Part shown: one piece after another, positions 1 to 5,161 of the stretch
Layout of the letters: each line of letters starts with the position of its first letter
Numbering within the stretch: position 1 is the stretch's first letter
Assembly: GCA_947169755.1 (NCBI GenBank)
Contig: CAMVQX010000111.1
Location: 1-5,161, forward strand
From: an uncultured bacterium
GTDB taxonomy: Bacteria; Cyanobacteriota; Vampirovibrionia; Gastranaerophilales; Gastranaerophilaceae
Length of the DNA stretch: 5,161 nucleotides
Reading direction: 5' to 3'
Notes under the pieces: model-generated
Databases searched by the model: none
What the model was told of the DNA's origin: nothing
What the model saw: only the letters and a program-made list of their open reading frames with translations
Made by a program: the position numbers and the translations under genes

Positions 1-19
1 AAGTTAGTCTTTTTTAAAA

Positions 20-96
20 TGGTCGGGATGACACGATTTGAACGTGCGACCCCTTCGTCCCAAGCGAAGTGCGCTACCAAGCTGCGCTACATCCCG
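20..96 (-). tRNA. tRNA-Pro (anticodon UGG)
   Basis: Read on the minus strand this folds as a complete 77-nt cloverleaf. A perfect 7-bp acceptor stem pairs CGGGATG (96-90) with CATCCCG (30-24). The D arm is GCGC/GCGC around AGCTTGGTA. The anticodon arm is CTTCG/CGAAG with loop CTTGGGA (64-58), giving anticodon TGG at plus positions 60-62, which reads proline codons. The T arm has the TTCAAAT loop with one G-U wobble in its stem. Discriminator A is at 23 and the CCA tail is encoded in the DNA at 22-20. It is divergent from the thioesterase operon. No convincing terminator hairpin is visible in the 19 bases downstream. Confidence 0.97.
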
Positions 97-170
97 ATGA
101 TATTTAATTTTATTCGGCAAAGTGCTATATCCATACAAACAGGATAAGTAAATAGTAAAATAAACAAAAA

Positions 171-198
171 TTTAAGTCAAGAAATTTTATGCTATAAT
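171..198 (+). promoter_or_regulatory. Extended -10 promoter of the thioesterase-rluB-coaE operon
   Basis: A perfect TATAAT lies at 193-198, preceded by TG at 190-191, so it is an extended -10 element (TGCTATAAT). A weak -35-like TTTAAG lies at 171-176 with a 16-base spacer. Transcription would be expected to begin about 7 bases after the -10, near 204-206, only 2-4 bases before the ATG at 208. No Shine-Dalgarno sequence precedes that ATG, so the first gene probably has a leaderless or nearly leaderless mRNA. The rest of the 97-207 gap shows nothing else clear. Confidence 0.65.
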
Positions 199-207
199 AA
201 ACCCATT

Positions 208-633
208 ATGAAACACACATTTGATACAAAAGTATATTTTTCAGACACTGATAATTACGGAGTTGTCTGGCATGGCGCATATCTTAGATGGATGGAAATG
301 GGCAGAGTCGAATTCTGCAAAGATATGACCGGTTTAACACTAAAAGAATTGGAAGAAAAAGACATTCTTTTGCCTGTTTCAAGCATCAATATCAAATACA
401 AAGCATCAGCAAAATTGGAAGATATTGTTACCGTTGAAACAGAGGTTTGCGACTATAACGGCTTTACGGCAACCTTCAAACAAACCGTTAAATCAAAAGA
501 ATCAGGAAGAATATTTATAACGGCAGATGTCGTAATTGTGGCAGTTCACACGGACACAAAACTGTATCGCAGAATGCCTGAACCTTTAGCATCAGTGTTT
601 GAAGGGGAAACTAATTGTTATGCGCTTAAATAA
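208..633 (+). CDS. Acyl-CoA thioesterase, 4HBT/YbgC hot-dog family
   Basis: This 141-residue single-domain hot-dog protein has the usual length for the 4-hydroxybenzoyl-CoA thioesterase/YbgC group, which hydrolyses acyl-CoA (or acyl-ACP) thioesters in the cytoplasm. The N-terminal signature VYFSDTDNYGVVWHGAY (residues 9-25) carries the expected catalytic aspartate, D15 by comparison with the second Asp of DTD/DCD in known members, and H22 as in YbgC. The following RWMEMGRVEF segment fits the start of the central helix. The natural substrate cannot be told from sequence; a short-chain, aryl or fatty acyl-CoA are all possible. It is the first gene of an operon with rluB (14-base overlap) and coaE. 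The start ATG has no Shine-Dalgarno but sits just after a strong -10 box, consistent with leaderless translation. Confidence 0.88.
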   Translation: MKHTFDTKVYFSDTDNYGVVWHGAYLRWMEMGRVEFCKDMTGLTLKELEEKDILLPVSSINIKYKASAKLEDIVTVETEVCDYNGFTATFKQTVKSKESGRIFITADVVIVAVHTDTKLYRRMPEPLASVFEGETNCYALK

Positions 634-1360
634 ATACATAGCATCATCAGGTTTATGTTCAAGAAGAAAGGCCGACGAGCTTATTGAAAAAGGGCTTGTA
701 ATGGTGAACGGCAAAACTGTTACAGAACTCGGGTTTATTGTCGGAGAAAAAGATAAAGTTTTTGTTGAAAAAAAACTTATTCATCCTGAAAAGCATCAAT
801 ATTACAGATTTTACAAACCTGCAGGTTACATAACTACCTGTGATGATGAAAAGGGTAGAAAAACAATTTATGACTTGCTGCCTGAAAATTTAGCGGGTTT
901 AAAGCCTGTGGGACGTTTGGATAAGGATTCTACAGGGCTTTTAATATTGACAAATGACGGGGATTTAATCAATGCACTAACTCACCCGTCAGTAAAAGTT
1001 CCAAAAGTTTATATGGTAACCATAGATGCACCTGTCAAAAAATCCGAACTTGAAAAAATGGCTTCGGGAATAGAACTTGAGCCTGAAAAAATCGCCTACG
1101 CAGATATTCAAGTGTTAGAAATTGACAGCAAACATACAGAAATGTGCATAACACTTTATCAAGGTATGAACAGACAAATCAGACGTATGTTTGAACATTT
1201 TGGCTACGAAGTCAAAGTTTTAAAACGAATTCAGCATGCCACATTAAATCTTGAAGGTTTAAAACGCGGAGAATTTAAGCCTATAAAACCGGTTCAAATA
1301 AGAGAACTTAAAAACTTTTTAAACAGGATAGCAGATGAAAAAGATTGCAATAACGGGTAA
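620..1360 (+). CDS. rluB: RluB/RsuA-family rRNA pseudouridine synthase
   Basis: This 246-residue cytoplasmic enzyme converts a specific uridine in rRNA to pseudouridine. An N-terminal S4 RNA-binding domain (about residues 1-50, MRLNKYIASSG, CSRRKADELI, VMVNG) is followed by the catalytic domain. The family motif GRLDKDSTGLLILTNDG (98-114) holds the catalytic aspartate D101, and a second conserved block GMNRQIRRMFEHFGYEV (182-198) is present. The NRQIRRMFE form resembles Gram-positive-type RluB (23S rRNA) more than RsuA (16S), but the target is inferred. I start it at ATG 620, because MRLNKYIA is the normal start of the S4 domain and AAGGGGA (602-608) precedes it as Shine-Dalgarno; a TTG at 599 would only add seven unconserved residues. 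It overlaps the thioesterase end by 14 bases and coaE by 26 bases. Confidence 0.93.
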   Translation: MRLNKYIASSGLCSRRKADELIEKGLVMVNGKTVTELGFIVGEKDKVFVEKKLIHPEKHQYYRFYKPAGYITTCDDEKGRKTIYDLLPENLAGLKPVGRLDKDSTGLLILTNDGDLINALTHPSVKVPKVYMVTIDAPVKKSELEKMASGIELEPEKIAYADIQVLEIDSKHTEMCITLYQGMNRQIRRMFEHFGYEVKVLKRIQHATLNLEGLKRGEFKPIKPVQIRELKNFLNRIADEKDCNNG

Positions 1361-1904
1361 TATAGCTTCAGGCAAATCCACCGTTCAAGAAATTCTAAAA
1401 GAAAAAGGATACAAAGTTCTTGACACGGACGAAGTTGCACACAAATTACTTACTGTCAAAAATCAACAACTTTTTGATGCTTTCAAAAATTATGACGTTT
1501 TTGAAAATGAAGAATTTTCAAGAGAAAAAATGGGGCATCTTATTTTTTCAAACTCGGATTTAAAGACATTGCTTGAAAGCATTTTGCACCCGCAAATTGC
1601 ACAAAAAATTGAAGAATTTTTCAGGCAAAATAAAAATGAAGATACCGTTTTTGTCGGAATTCCGCTTCTTTTTGAAGCCGGCATGGAAAACTTATTTGAT
1701 AAAATCATCTTTGTCTATACAGACGATAATATCAGGTTGAAAAGGCTTATGAAACGTAATGATTATTCGTTAGAATACGCAAAATCCCGCCTCTCATGCC
1801 AGATGCCGCAAGAAGACAAAATCAAAAAGTCGGATTACATAATCGAAAACAACGGAACATTAGAAAGTCTGTATACTTCTGTCTGTAAATTTATACAGGA
1901 ATAA
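1335..1904 (+). CDS. coaE: Dephospho-CoA kinase
   Basis: CoaE catalyses the last step of coenzyme A synthesis, ATP-dependent phosphorylation of the 3'-hydroxyl of dephospho-CoA, in the cytoplasm. The 189-residue protein is slightly shorter than the usual 200 or so but has the family landmarks: a P-loop GNIASGKST (residues 8-16), DTDEVAH (30-36, matching the family DxD motif), HP (85-86) at the start of the CoA-binding helix, VGIPLLFE (107-114), the arginine-rich lid region RLKRLMKRN (134-142), SRLSCQMPQEDK (151-162) and SDYIIENNG (166-174). The ATG is preceded by AGGA (1325-1328) at good spacing and lies 26 bases inside the end of rluB, so the two are likely translationally coupled. Its 3' end overlaps the convergent minus-strand gene by 14 bases. 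Confidence 0.96.
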   Translation: MKKIAITGNIASGKSTVQEILKEKGYKVLDTDEVAHKLLTVKNQQLFDAFKNYDVFENEEFSREKMGHLIFSNSDLKTLLESILHPQIAQKIEEFFRQNKNEDTVFVGIPLLFEAGMENLFDKIIFVYTDDNIRLKRLMKRNDYSLEYAKSRLSCQMPQEDKIKKSDYIIENNGTLESLYTSVCKFIQE

Positions 1905-1911
1905 GTATACA
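1870..1911. terminator. Inverted repeat at convergent gene ends, possible bidirectional terminator
   Basis: GTATACTT (1871-1878) and AAGTATAC (1903-1910) are a perfect inverted repeat, extended by one T-A pair (1870/1911). An inner stem CTGTA (1883-1887) / TACAG (1894-1898) is nested within it. The element covers the stop codons of both coaE (1902-1904) and the opposing CHAP-like gene (1893-1891), so it could act for both strands. It is AT-rich and there is no clean U-tract on either side (only CCTTTCTTT at 1916-1924 on the plus strand), so a true intrinsic terminator is uncertain. Confidence 0.35.
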
Positions 1912-2688
1912 AGTTCCTTTCTTTATATTTATAGATTTGCCGTCATAGTAACCGATTCCGTCTTCACCCATAATTTGAACATGCCCATGTACACCATCAT
2001 ACCCGGCAACACCTGCACCATATACCATGATACAACCAGGAGGGAGTTTTGACCAATCTTTGATTTCATTACCTGATATTAATCGGAAATTTTTATTTGA
2101 TTTATAAAGATTTCCTGTATCTTTCCCAGAGCCTTGGTAATATGAACCAAGTCCTGCTTCTACTATATCATTTTTAACCCAAGTAGCACATTGTTTTTGA
2201 GATTTTCCACGGCATCTCTTTTTGGCAATTTTTGCTAATTTACGACCTTTTTCTTCGTTATAACCATACTGTTTTAACAGCTCCATTACCTCTTTATCAG
2301 TTTTTTTGACATAATCTACCGATTGTGAATCACCGATTTTAGAATTTCCAATTACAAAATTTTCAAAAGGATTATTGAAATTAAATTGGAAAGGATTAAA
2401 TCCCATTTGATTGCTGTTAAAAGACAAATTAAACTGCGGAAGTGATAAATTAAATTGCGGCATTGTAAATAATGAATCTAAAAGCGGCAATACCGAAACC
2501 GGAGGAATATAATTAAAATTATTTAAAAACGTATTATTAAAACCCATCTCTTGATTTGGAAATGCAGGAATTTGAGGACCAAATACACTTGTTTGAGGTG
2601 ATAAAAAAGGATTCAAAGATACTTCGTTAGTCTGTGGTAACGAAAATCCTTGTGATAAATAATTTAAACCAATCGGATTAATAGTCAA
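1891..2688 (-). CDS. Putative CHAP/NlpC-P60-like cysteine hydrolase with Asn/Phe-rich N-terminus
   Basis: This 265-residue protein has two parts. Residues 1 to about 112 are low complexity, rich in Asn, Phe, Pro, Gln, Leu and Ser, with three NPF motifs (26-28, 98-100, 106-108) and a tandem heptad-length repeat (PQFNLS at 77-82 and 84-89). A charged helical stretch follows (about 130-158, Lys-rich). The C-terminal part looks like a cysteine amidase/endopeptidase fold: QCATWVKNDIVEAGLG (166-181) with candidate nucleophile C167, LPPGCIMVYG (215-224) matching the usual PGD strand, and HGHVQIMGEDG (234-244) with candidate catalytic H236 and an acidic residue near 242-243. The neighbour at 2765-3337 is a clear paralogue by the same motif order. 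Such domains cleave peptide bonds in peptidoglycan; that activity is inferred. There is no classical signal peptide. The only good start is TTG 2688, behind AGGGGA, with an in-frame TGA further upstream. Confidence 0.6.
   Translation of the reverse strand: MTINPIGLNYLSQGFSLPQTNEVSLNPFLSPQTSVFGPQIPAFPNQEMGFNNTFLNNFNYIPPVSVLPLLDSLFTMPQFNLSLPQFNLSFNSNQMGFNPFQFNFNNPFENFVIGNSKIGDSQSVDYVKKTDKEVMELLKQYGYNEEKGRKLAKIAKKRCRGKSQKQCATWVKNDIVEAGLGSYYQGSGKDTGNLYKSNKNFRLISGNEIKDWSKLPPGCIMVYGAGVAGYDGVHGHVQIMGEDGIGYYDGKSINIKKGTCILIPV
2422..2463 (-). repeat. 21-bp in-frame tandem duplication
   Basis: Two adjacent 21-base units encode MPQFNLS and LPQFNLS (residues 76-82 and 83-89). On the plus strand the shared core is GA-AAATTAAA-TGCGG, and the copies differ at only a few positions, which indicates a fairly recent duplication within the low-complexity N-terminal region. 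Confidence 0.8.
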
Positions 2689-2722
2689 AATATTTCCCCT
2701 TTTATTCCCCGCTATATATATA
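2689..2722 (-). promoter_or_regulatory. Shine-Dalgarno and possible -10 for the 265-residue CHAP-like gene
   Basis: On the minus strand AGGGGA (2700-2695) ends 7 bases before the TTG at 2688 and supports that start. A second GGGG lies about 10 bases further upstream. Beyond it is a TATATATATA run (2722-2713) that could serve as a -10, giving a leader of about 25 bases. There is no good -35, so the gene may instead be read through from the gene upstream. The ribosome site is much firmer than the promoter. Confidence 0.45.
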
Positions 2723-2752
2723 AAGTTATTTCAGAGAATGAAATTGACTATT

Positions 2753-2769
2753 TGTAACATTTCGTTACA
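2753..2769. repeat. Small inverted repeat over the stop codon of the 190-residue gene
   Basis: TGTAAC (2753-2758) and GTTACA (2764-2769) form a 6-bp stem with a 5-base loop just at the gene end. It is short and AT-rich, with no following T-run on the minus strand, so it is at most a weak mRNA-end structure. Confidence 0.3.
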
Positions 2770-3337
2770 CAGGAATAAAAGCGTACACTCCTGAATCGGC
2801 CATCGGAATTTCTTGTTCAAATCTATCACTAATTCCTGAGCCATCACCTGTTGCTAAAAGAACATGACCAAATTCACCAACTTGGCCTGTTGTACCATCT
2901 GAATAATAAACAGGTGTATTCGCATCATAAACAATAGATGTACCTGCCGGTAATTTTTGCAAATCTCCTCCGTTTGCAGAAATCTCTTTAAAATTCATAT
3001 TACCACGGAACATATATTTAGAATCTTCACCATTACCATAAACATATCTGCCCAAACCACTGTTTACAACAGCATTCTTTACATATTTGGCACACATTGG
3101 AGGATCCGGATTTTCAGCCGGCAAGCCGGCATACGCATTTTGCACCAAATATTCACCCTTTGCCTTGTTGTAGGTAGTTGGACGTGCCATCTGAAATATT
3201 GATTGAGGTTGTTGATTATAATACCTACCCATAGAATAATTTCCATACATGCCAAACGGATTAAATGCATAATACTGCGGCATGAAAAAATTCATGAACG
3301 GATTTAAATTTAAAAAATTAAAACCAAAATTAAACAA
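2765..3337 (-). CDS. Putative CHAP/NlpC-P60-like cysteine hydrolase, paralogue with short Asn/Phe-rich N-terminus
   Basis: This 190-residue protein starts with about 45 residues rich in Phe, Asn, Met, Tyr and Gly, with NPF at 12-14 and 26-28. The hydrolase-like module is about residues 65-190: MCAKYVKNAVVNSGLG (81-96) with candidate nucleophile C82, YMFRGNMNFKEI (108-119), LPAGTSIVYD (119-130 region), then EFGHVLLATGDGSGISDRFEQ (145-165) with candidate H148 and Asp at 155 or 161. The GHV...G..ISD..Q pattern is typical of CHAP-type and related peptidoglycan amidases. It ends in FIPV, like the 265-residue neighbour (LIPV), and shares its C-x(n)-GLG-x(n)-LP.G...VY-x(n)-GHV order. No classical signal peptide is seen. 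The start is TTG 3337, behind AGG with 7-base spacing; an in-frame TAA lies 21 bases upstream. The first ATG (residue 15) would remove the first NPF. Confidence 0.6.
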   Translation of the reverse strand: MFNFGFNFLNLNPFMNFFMPQYYAFNPFGMYGNYSMGRYYNQQPQSIFQMARPTTYNKAKGEYLVQNAYAGLPAENPDPPMCAKYVKNAVVNSGLGRYVYGNGEDSKYMFRGNMNFKEISANGGDLQKLPAGTSIVYDANTPVYYSDGTTGQVGEFGHVLLATGDGSGISDRFEQEIPMADSGVYAFIPV

Positions 3338-3394
3338 TACTAAACCTAACCTTTTTTAACCTACATTTATATAAAGTATTTTGGTTAAAAAAAA
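3338..3394 (-). promoter_or_regulatory. Leader of the 190-residue gene: Shine-Dalgarno and weak -10
   Basis: In the minus-strand direction the 68-base gap holds a run of eight T (3394-3387), a TATAAA/TATATA stretch (3373-3366) that could be a -10, and three GGTT units ending in TTAGG, whose AGG (3347-3345) sits 7 bases before the TTG start. A -35 is not recognisable. The promoter is speculative; the ribosome site is reasonable. Confidence 0.35.
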
Positions 3395-3405
3395 TTGCCT
3401 AATTG

Positions 3406-3729
3406 TTACAAAATGATAAATCCGGCTTCTGCTTTTCCCATATCGATTATATTGAAAGGCTCTTCTATATCGTTAGTAGTATAGTAATCTTCAGGATTTA
3501 AACCTAACATTTCATCAATGTTAATATTCCCTTTAAAAAGATAAAATTTGTTTACATTCTTCATGTAAAGCCCAAAAGTTTTATCACTTTTTAAGCCATT
3601 TATAAATTGTTGTTTTAAATTATTCTTAGAAAATCCGTCAAATGTAAAATCTGTCATTTCACAGTATTTTTTTAAAGTTTCTAAAATATCATACGGTTCA
3701 ATTCGTTTTGTTGTAAGTATCTTATGCAT
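3406..3729 (-). CDS. Hypothetical protein, 107 residues
   Basis: I do not recognise a family. The protein is small, apparently cytoplasmic or soluble (no signal peptide or membrane segment), with a predicted helical first half (EPYDILETLKKYCEMTDF, 11-28; then a Lys/Asn-rich stretch) and an acidic second half (EDYYTTNDIEEPFNIIDMG, 80-98) ending in the hydrophobic FIIL. It is very likely a real gene: its ATG overlaps the exporter's stop in ATGCATAA (8 shared bases) and it has AGGA at 8-base spacing inside the exporter's end, a typical coupled operon joint. FYLFKGNINIDEM (62-74) resembles YMFRGNMNFKEI (108-119) of the downstream 190-residue protein; this may be chance. A partner, regulator or immunity-like role is possible but unsupported. 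Confidence 0.7.
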   Translation of the reverse strand: MHKILTTKRIEPYDILETLKKYCEMTDFTFDGFSKNNLKQQFINGLKSDKTFGLYMKNVNKFYLFKGNINIDEMLGLNPEDYYTTNDIEEPFNIIDMGKAEAGFIIL

Positions 3730-5161
3730 TTACTGTTTCCTGCCTTTTAAACTGCATTTCATATAAATATTTGTATTTTCCGTCAGGGATATTCATCAAT
3801 TCATCATGAGAACCCAATTCTACCAACTCACCTTCATTAATAACGGCAATTCTATCGGCATTTTGGATTGTTGATAATCTGTGAGCGATAATAAATACTG
3901 TTTTATTCTGAATTAAATTATCAAGAGCTTTTTGGACAATCGCTTCTGACTTATTATCAAGTGCAGATGTCGCTTCATCTAAGATAACAATAGGAGCATC
4001 TTTCAACATTGCACGTGCAATAGCAACACGTTGTCTTTGTCCGCCGGATAAGGTTGTTCCGCGTTCTCCTACATACGTATCCAACCCCTCTTCTAATGTC
4101 GCTGCAAATTCATCCAAATGAGCCATTTTAATAACACGTTCTAAATCTTCTTCGCTTGCATGTTCATTGCCCATCAAGATGTTTTCTTTTATGGTTCCTG
4201 AGAACATAAAATTATCCTGAAAAACAAAAGAGATATTATCTCTCAAGGAATTCAATTCGAAATTTTTAATATTTACTCCGTCAAATTCTATAGAACCTGA
4301 TTTTACATCATAAAATCTAGGCAATAAACTGACAACAGTAGATTTTCCGCCGCCGGAATTTCCTACAAGTGCAATAGTTTCACCTTTCTGAACATGTAAA
4401 CTAAAATGCTTTAATACCGGAATGCCCTCTTCATATTCAAAGTTTACATTGTTAAAATCAATTGAATTTTGAAGTCCCGACATTTTTACGGCATTTTTTG
4501 CGGAATGAATTTGCGGATACAAATCAAACAACTCAAAAACTCTGCTCATTGCAACAAATATATTTTGCAATTTTGCTAAAGTATTTCCCAAAGTTTTTGT
4601 CGGTTTATAAAGCAATAATAATGATGTTACAAATGATGCAAAACTGCCGGCTGTCATTTGACCTGTCAAAATTAAATGGTTACCATACGCCATTACAAGA
4701 GCTATACCAATAGAACATACAAAATACATAATTGGAGACAACCAACCGACACGTTTTGTCAAAGACATTTCCAAATGGAATTGTTCTTGAATTTGCTTAT
4801 TAAACTTATTATTTTGTTCTTCTTGCAAATTGTACGCTGTCATAATTTTATTACCGGCAAATGTTTCATTAAAGTTTGTTGTCATATTACCGCCAACAAC
4901 CATTGTTGCATTTGAAACTTTTTTAACTCTTTTCCTAATAAATATAACCGGTGTAACCGCAATTGTCATAATAGTTACACCAATGATTGCAAGTTTCCAA
5001 GAATTGTAAAGCAAAACAGCAACCAGACCTATAAGCCCAAAAAATGTAGTTATAAAGGATTTCAACAAGTCGATAATATTTTTTGAAGCTGTTTCCGGAT
5101 CAGTTAAAAATCTCGTTAAAACAAGCCCTGACGAATTTACGTCAAAAAATTGAGGATCCAT
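3722..5161 (-). CDS. MsbA-type ABC exporter (TMD-NBD half transporter), 5' end outside window
   Basis: These 479 residues are the C-terminal part of a membrane-domain/ATPase half transporter that works as a homo- or heterodimer in the inner membrane. The Met at the window edge lies inside FFD...G.VL.R...D, the loop between TM2 and TM3 in this family, so about 100 residues including TM1-2 are missing. Membrane segments are near 34-54, 57-75, 143-160 and 172-185. The ATPase has A-loop Y243, Walker A GNSGGGKST (267-275), Q-loop Q315, TYVGERG (362-368), signature LSGGQ (371-375), Walker B IVILDE (391-396), SALD (399-402) and H-loop H427, all intact, so it should be active. The C-terminal YLYEMQFK resembles the end of MsbA (lipid A/lipid flippase), my preferred identity. 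A peptide or drug exporter of the same superfamily cannot be excluded; no peptidase domain is visible in the part present. Confidence 0.93.
   Translation of the reverse strand: MDPQFFDVNSSGLVLTRFLTDPETASKNIIDLLKSFITTFFGLIGLVAVLLYNSWKLAIIGVTIMTIAVTPVIFIRKRVKKVSNATMVVGGNMTTNFNETFAGNKIMTAYNLQEEQNNKFNKQIQEQFHLEMSLTKRVGWLSPIMYFVCSIGIALVMAYGNHLILTGQMTAGSFASFVTSLLLLYKPTKTLGNTLAKLQNIFVAMSRVFELFDLYPQIHSAKNAVKMSGLQNSIDFNNVNFEYEEGIPVLKHFSLHVQKGETIALVGNSGGGKSTVVSLLPRFYDVKSGSIEFDGVNIKNFELNSLRDNISFVFQDNFMFSGTIKENILMGNEHASEEDLERVIKMAHLDEFAATLEEGLDTYVGERGTTLSGGQRQRVAIARAMLKDAPIVILDEATSALDNKSEAIVQKALDNLIQNKTVFIIAHRLSTIQNADRIAVINEGELVELGSHDELMNIPDGKYKYLYEMQFKRQETVNA

Noticed and set aside
97..160. Minus-strand promoter for tRNA-Pro
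   Set aside because: TATAGC and TAAAAT-like hexamers exist but no -35 at good spacing could be chosen among many AT-rich options.
599..619. Upstream TTG start for the pseudouridine synthase
   Set aside because: It adds seven residues before the conserved S4-domain start MRLNKYIA, while ATG 620 has a Shine-Dalgarno and fits the family.
1490..1708. 72-residue minus-strand open frame inside coaE
   Set aside because: Antisense shadow of a well-conserved gene, Ser/Lys/Phe-rich without recognisable motif or ribosome site.
2957..3270. Open frames on both strands (2957-3202 plus, 3079-3270 minus) inside the 190-residue gene
   Set aside because: Both lie within a gene with recognisable motifs and have no motif of their own; they are shadows.
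3341..3360. GGTT/GGTTTA repeats resembling telomere-type or iteron sequence
   Set aside because: Only three short irregular units in an AT-rich leader, one of which supplies the ribosome site; not a real repeat array.
3387..3410. Run of eight T on the minus strand after the 107-residue gene as an intrinsic terminator
   Set aside because: No GC-containing hairpin precedes it; only a short AT palindrome (TTGTAACAA) is present.
4462..4915. Two plus-strand open frames (83 and 79 residues) opposite the ABC exporter
   Set aside because: Antisense to a clearly coding transporter with all motifs intact; no support for translation.
5159..5161. Met codon at the window edge as the real start of the ABC exporter
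   Set aside because: It lies in the loop between TM2 and TM3; a full exporter has about 100 more residues, so the gene continues beyond the window.
1..5161. CRISPR array, insertion sequence, phage attachment site or riboswitch
   Set aside because: No spaced repeats, transposase, integrase or conserved leader structure is visible; the intergenic gaps are all under 120 bases.

Overview
The window is AT-rich bacterial chromosomal DNA with dense, overlapping genes. My best guess at the source is an uncultured, low-GC, Gram-negative-type gut bacterium, perhaps of the non-photosynthetic Cyanobacteriota (Gastranaerophilales/'Melainabacteria'). That guess is inference from general feel: AT-rich coding, an MsbA-like exporter, a promoter almost touching a start codon, and odd Asn/Phe-rich protein N-termini. 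No phylogenetic marker was compared, and other low-GC lineages are possible.

Left part (1-1904): a tRNA-Pro(UGG) gene with an encoded CCA tail lies on the minus strand. Divergent from it is a compact plus-strand operon of three housekeeping genes: a hot-dog acyl-CoA thioesterase (4HBT/YbgC type), an RluB-type rRNA pseudouridine synthase and dephospho-CoA kinase (coaE). The genes overlap by 14 and 26 bases, which suggests translational coupling. The operon has an extended -10 promoter (TGCTATAAT) so close to the first ATG that the mRNA is probably leaderless or nearly so. The thioesterase and CoaE both touch CoA metabolism; the pseudouridine synthase acts on the ribosome.

Right part (1891-5161), all minus strand, in transcription order: the 3' part of an MsbA-type ABC exporter (its 5' end is outside the window); a 107-residue protein of unknown function that overlaps the exporter by 8 bases; then two related proteins of 190 and 265 residues. 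Each of these two joins a low-complexity N-terminus rich in Asn, Phe, Pro, Gln and Met, with NPF motifs, to a C-terminal module resembling CHAP/NlpC-P60-type cysteine peptidoglycan amidases (Cys ... Gly-His-Val). Both seem to start at TTG codons behind good Shine-Dalgarno sequences, and neither has a classical signal peptide. The last of them converges on coaE, and the two coding regions overlap tail to tail by 14 bases inside an inverted repeat.

The most interesting part is 1891-3729: a tandem pair of atypical, probably cell-wall-active proteins and a small unknown protein, downstream of an exporter. A link between the exporter and these proteins (export, or toxin and immunity) is only a hypothesis; an MsbA-type exporter would normally move lipid.
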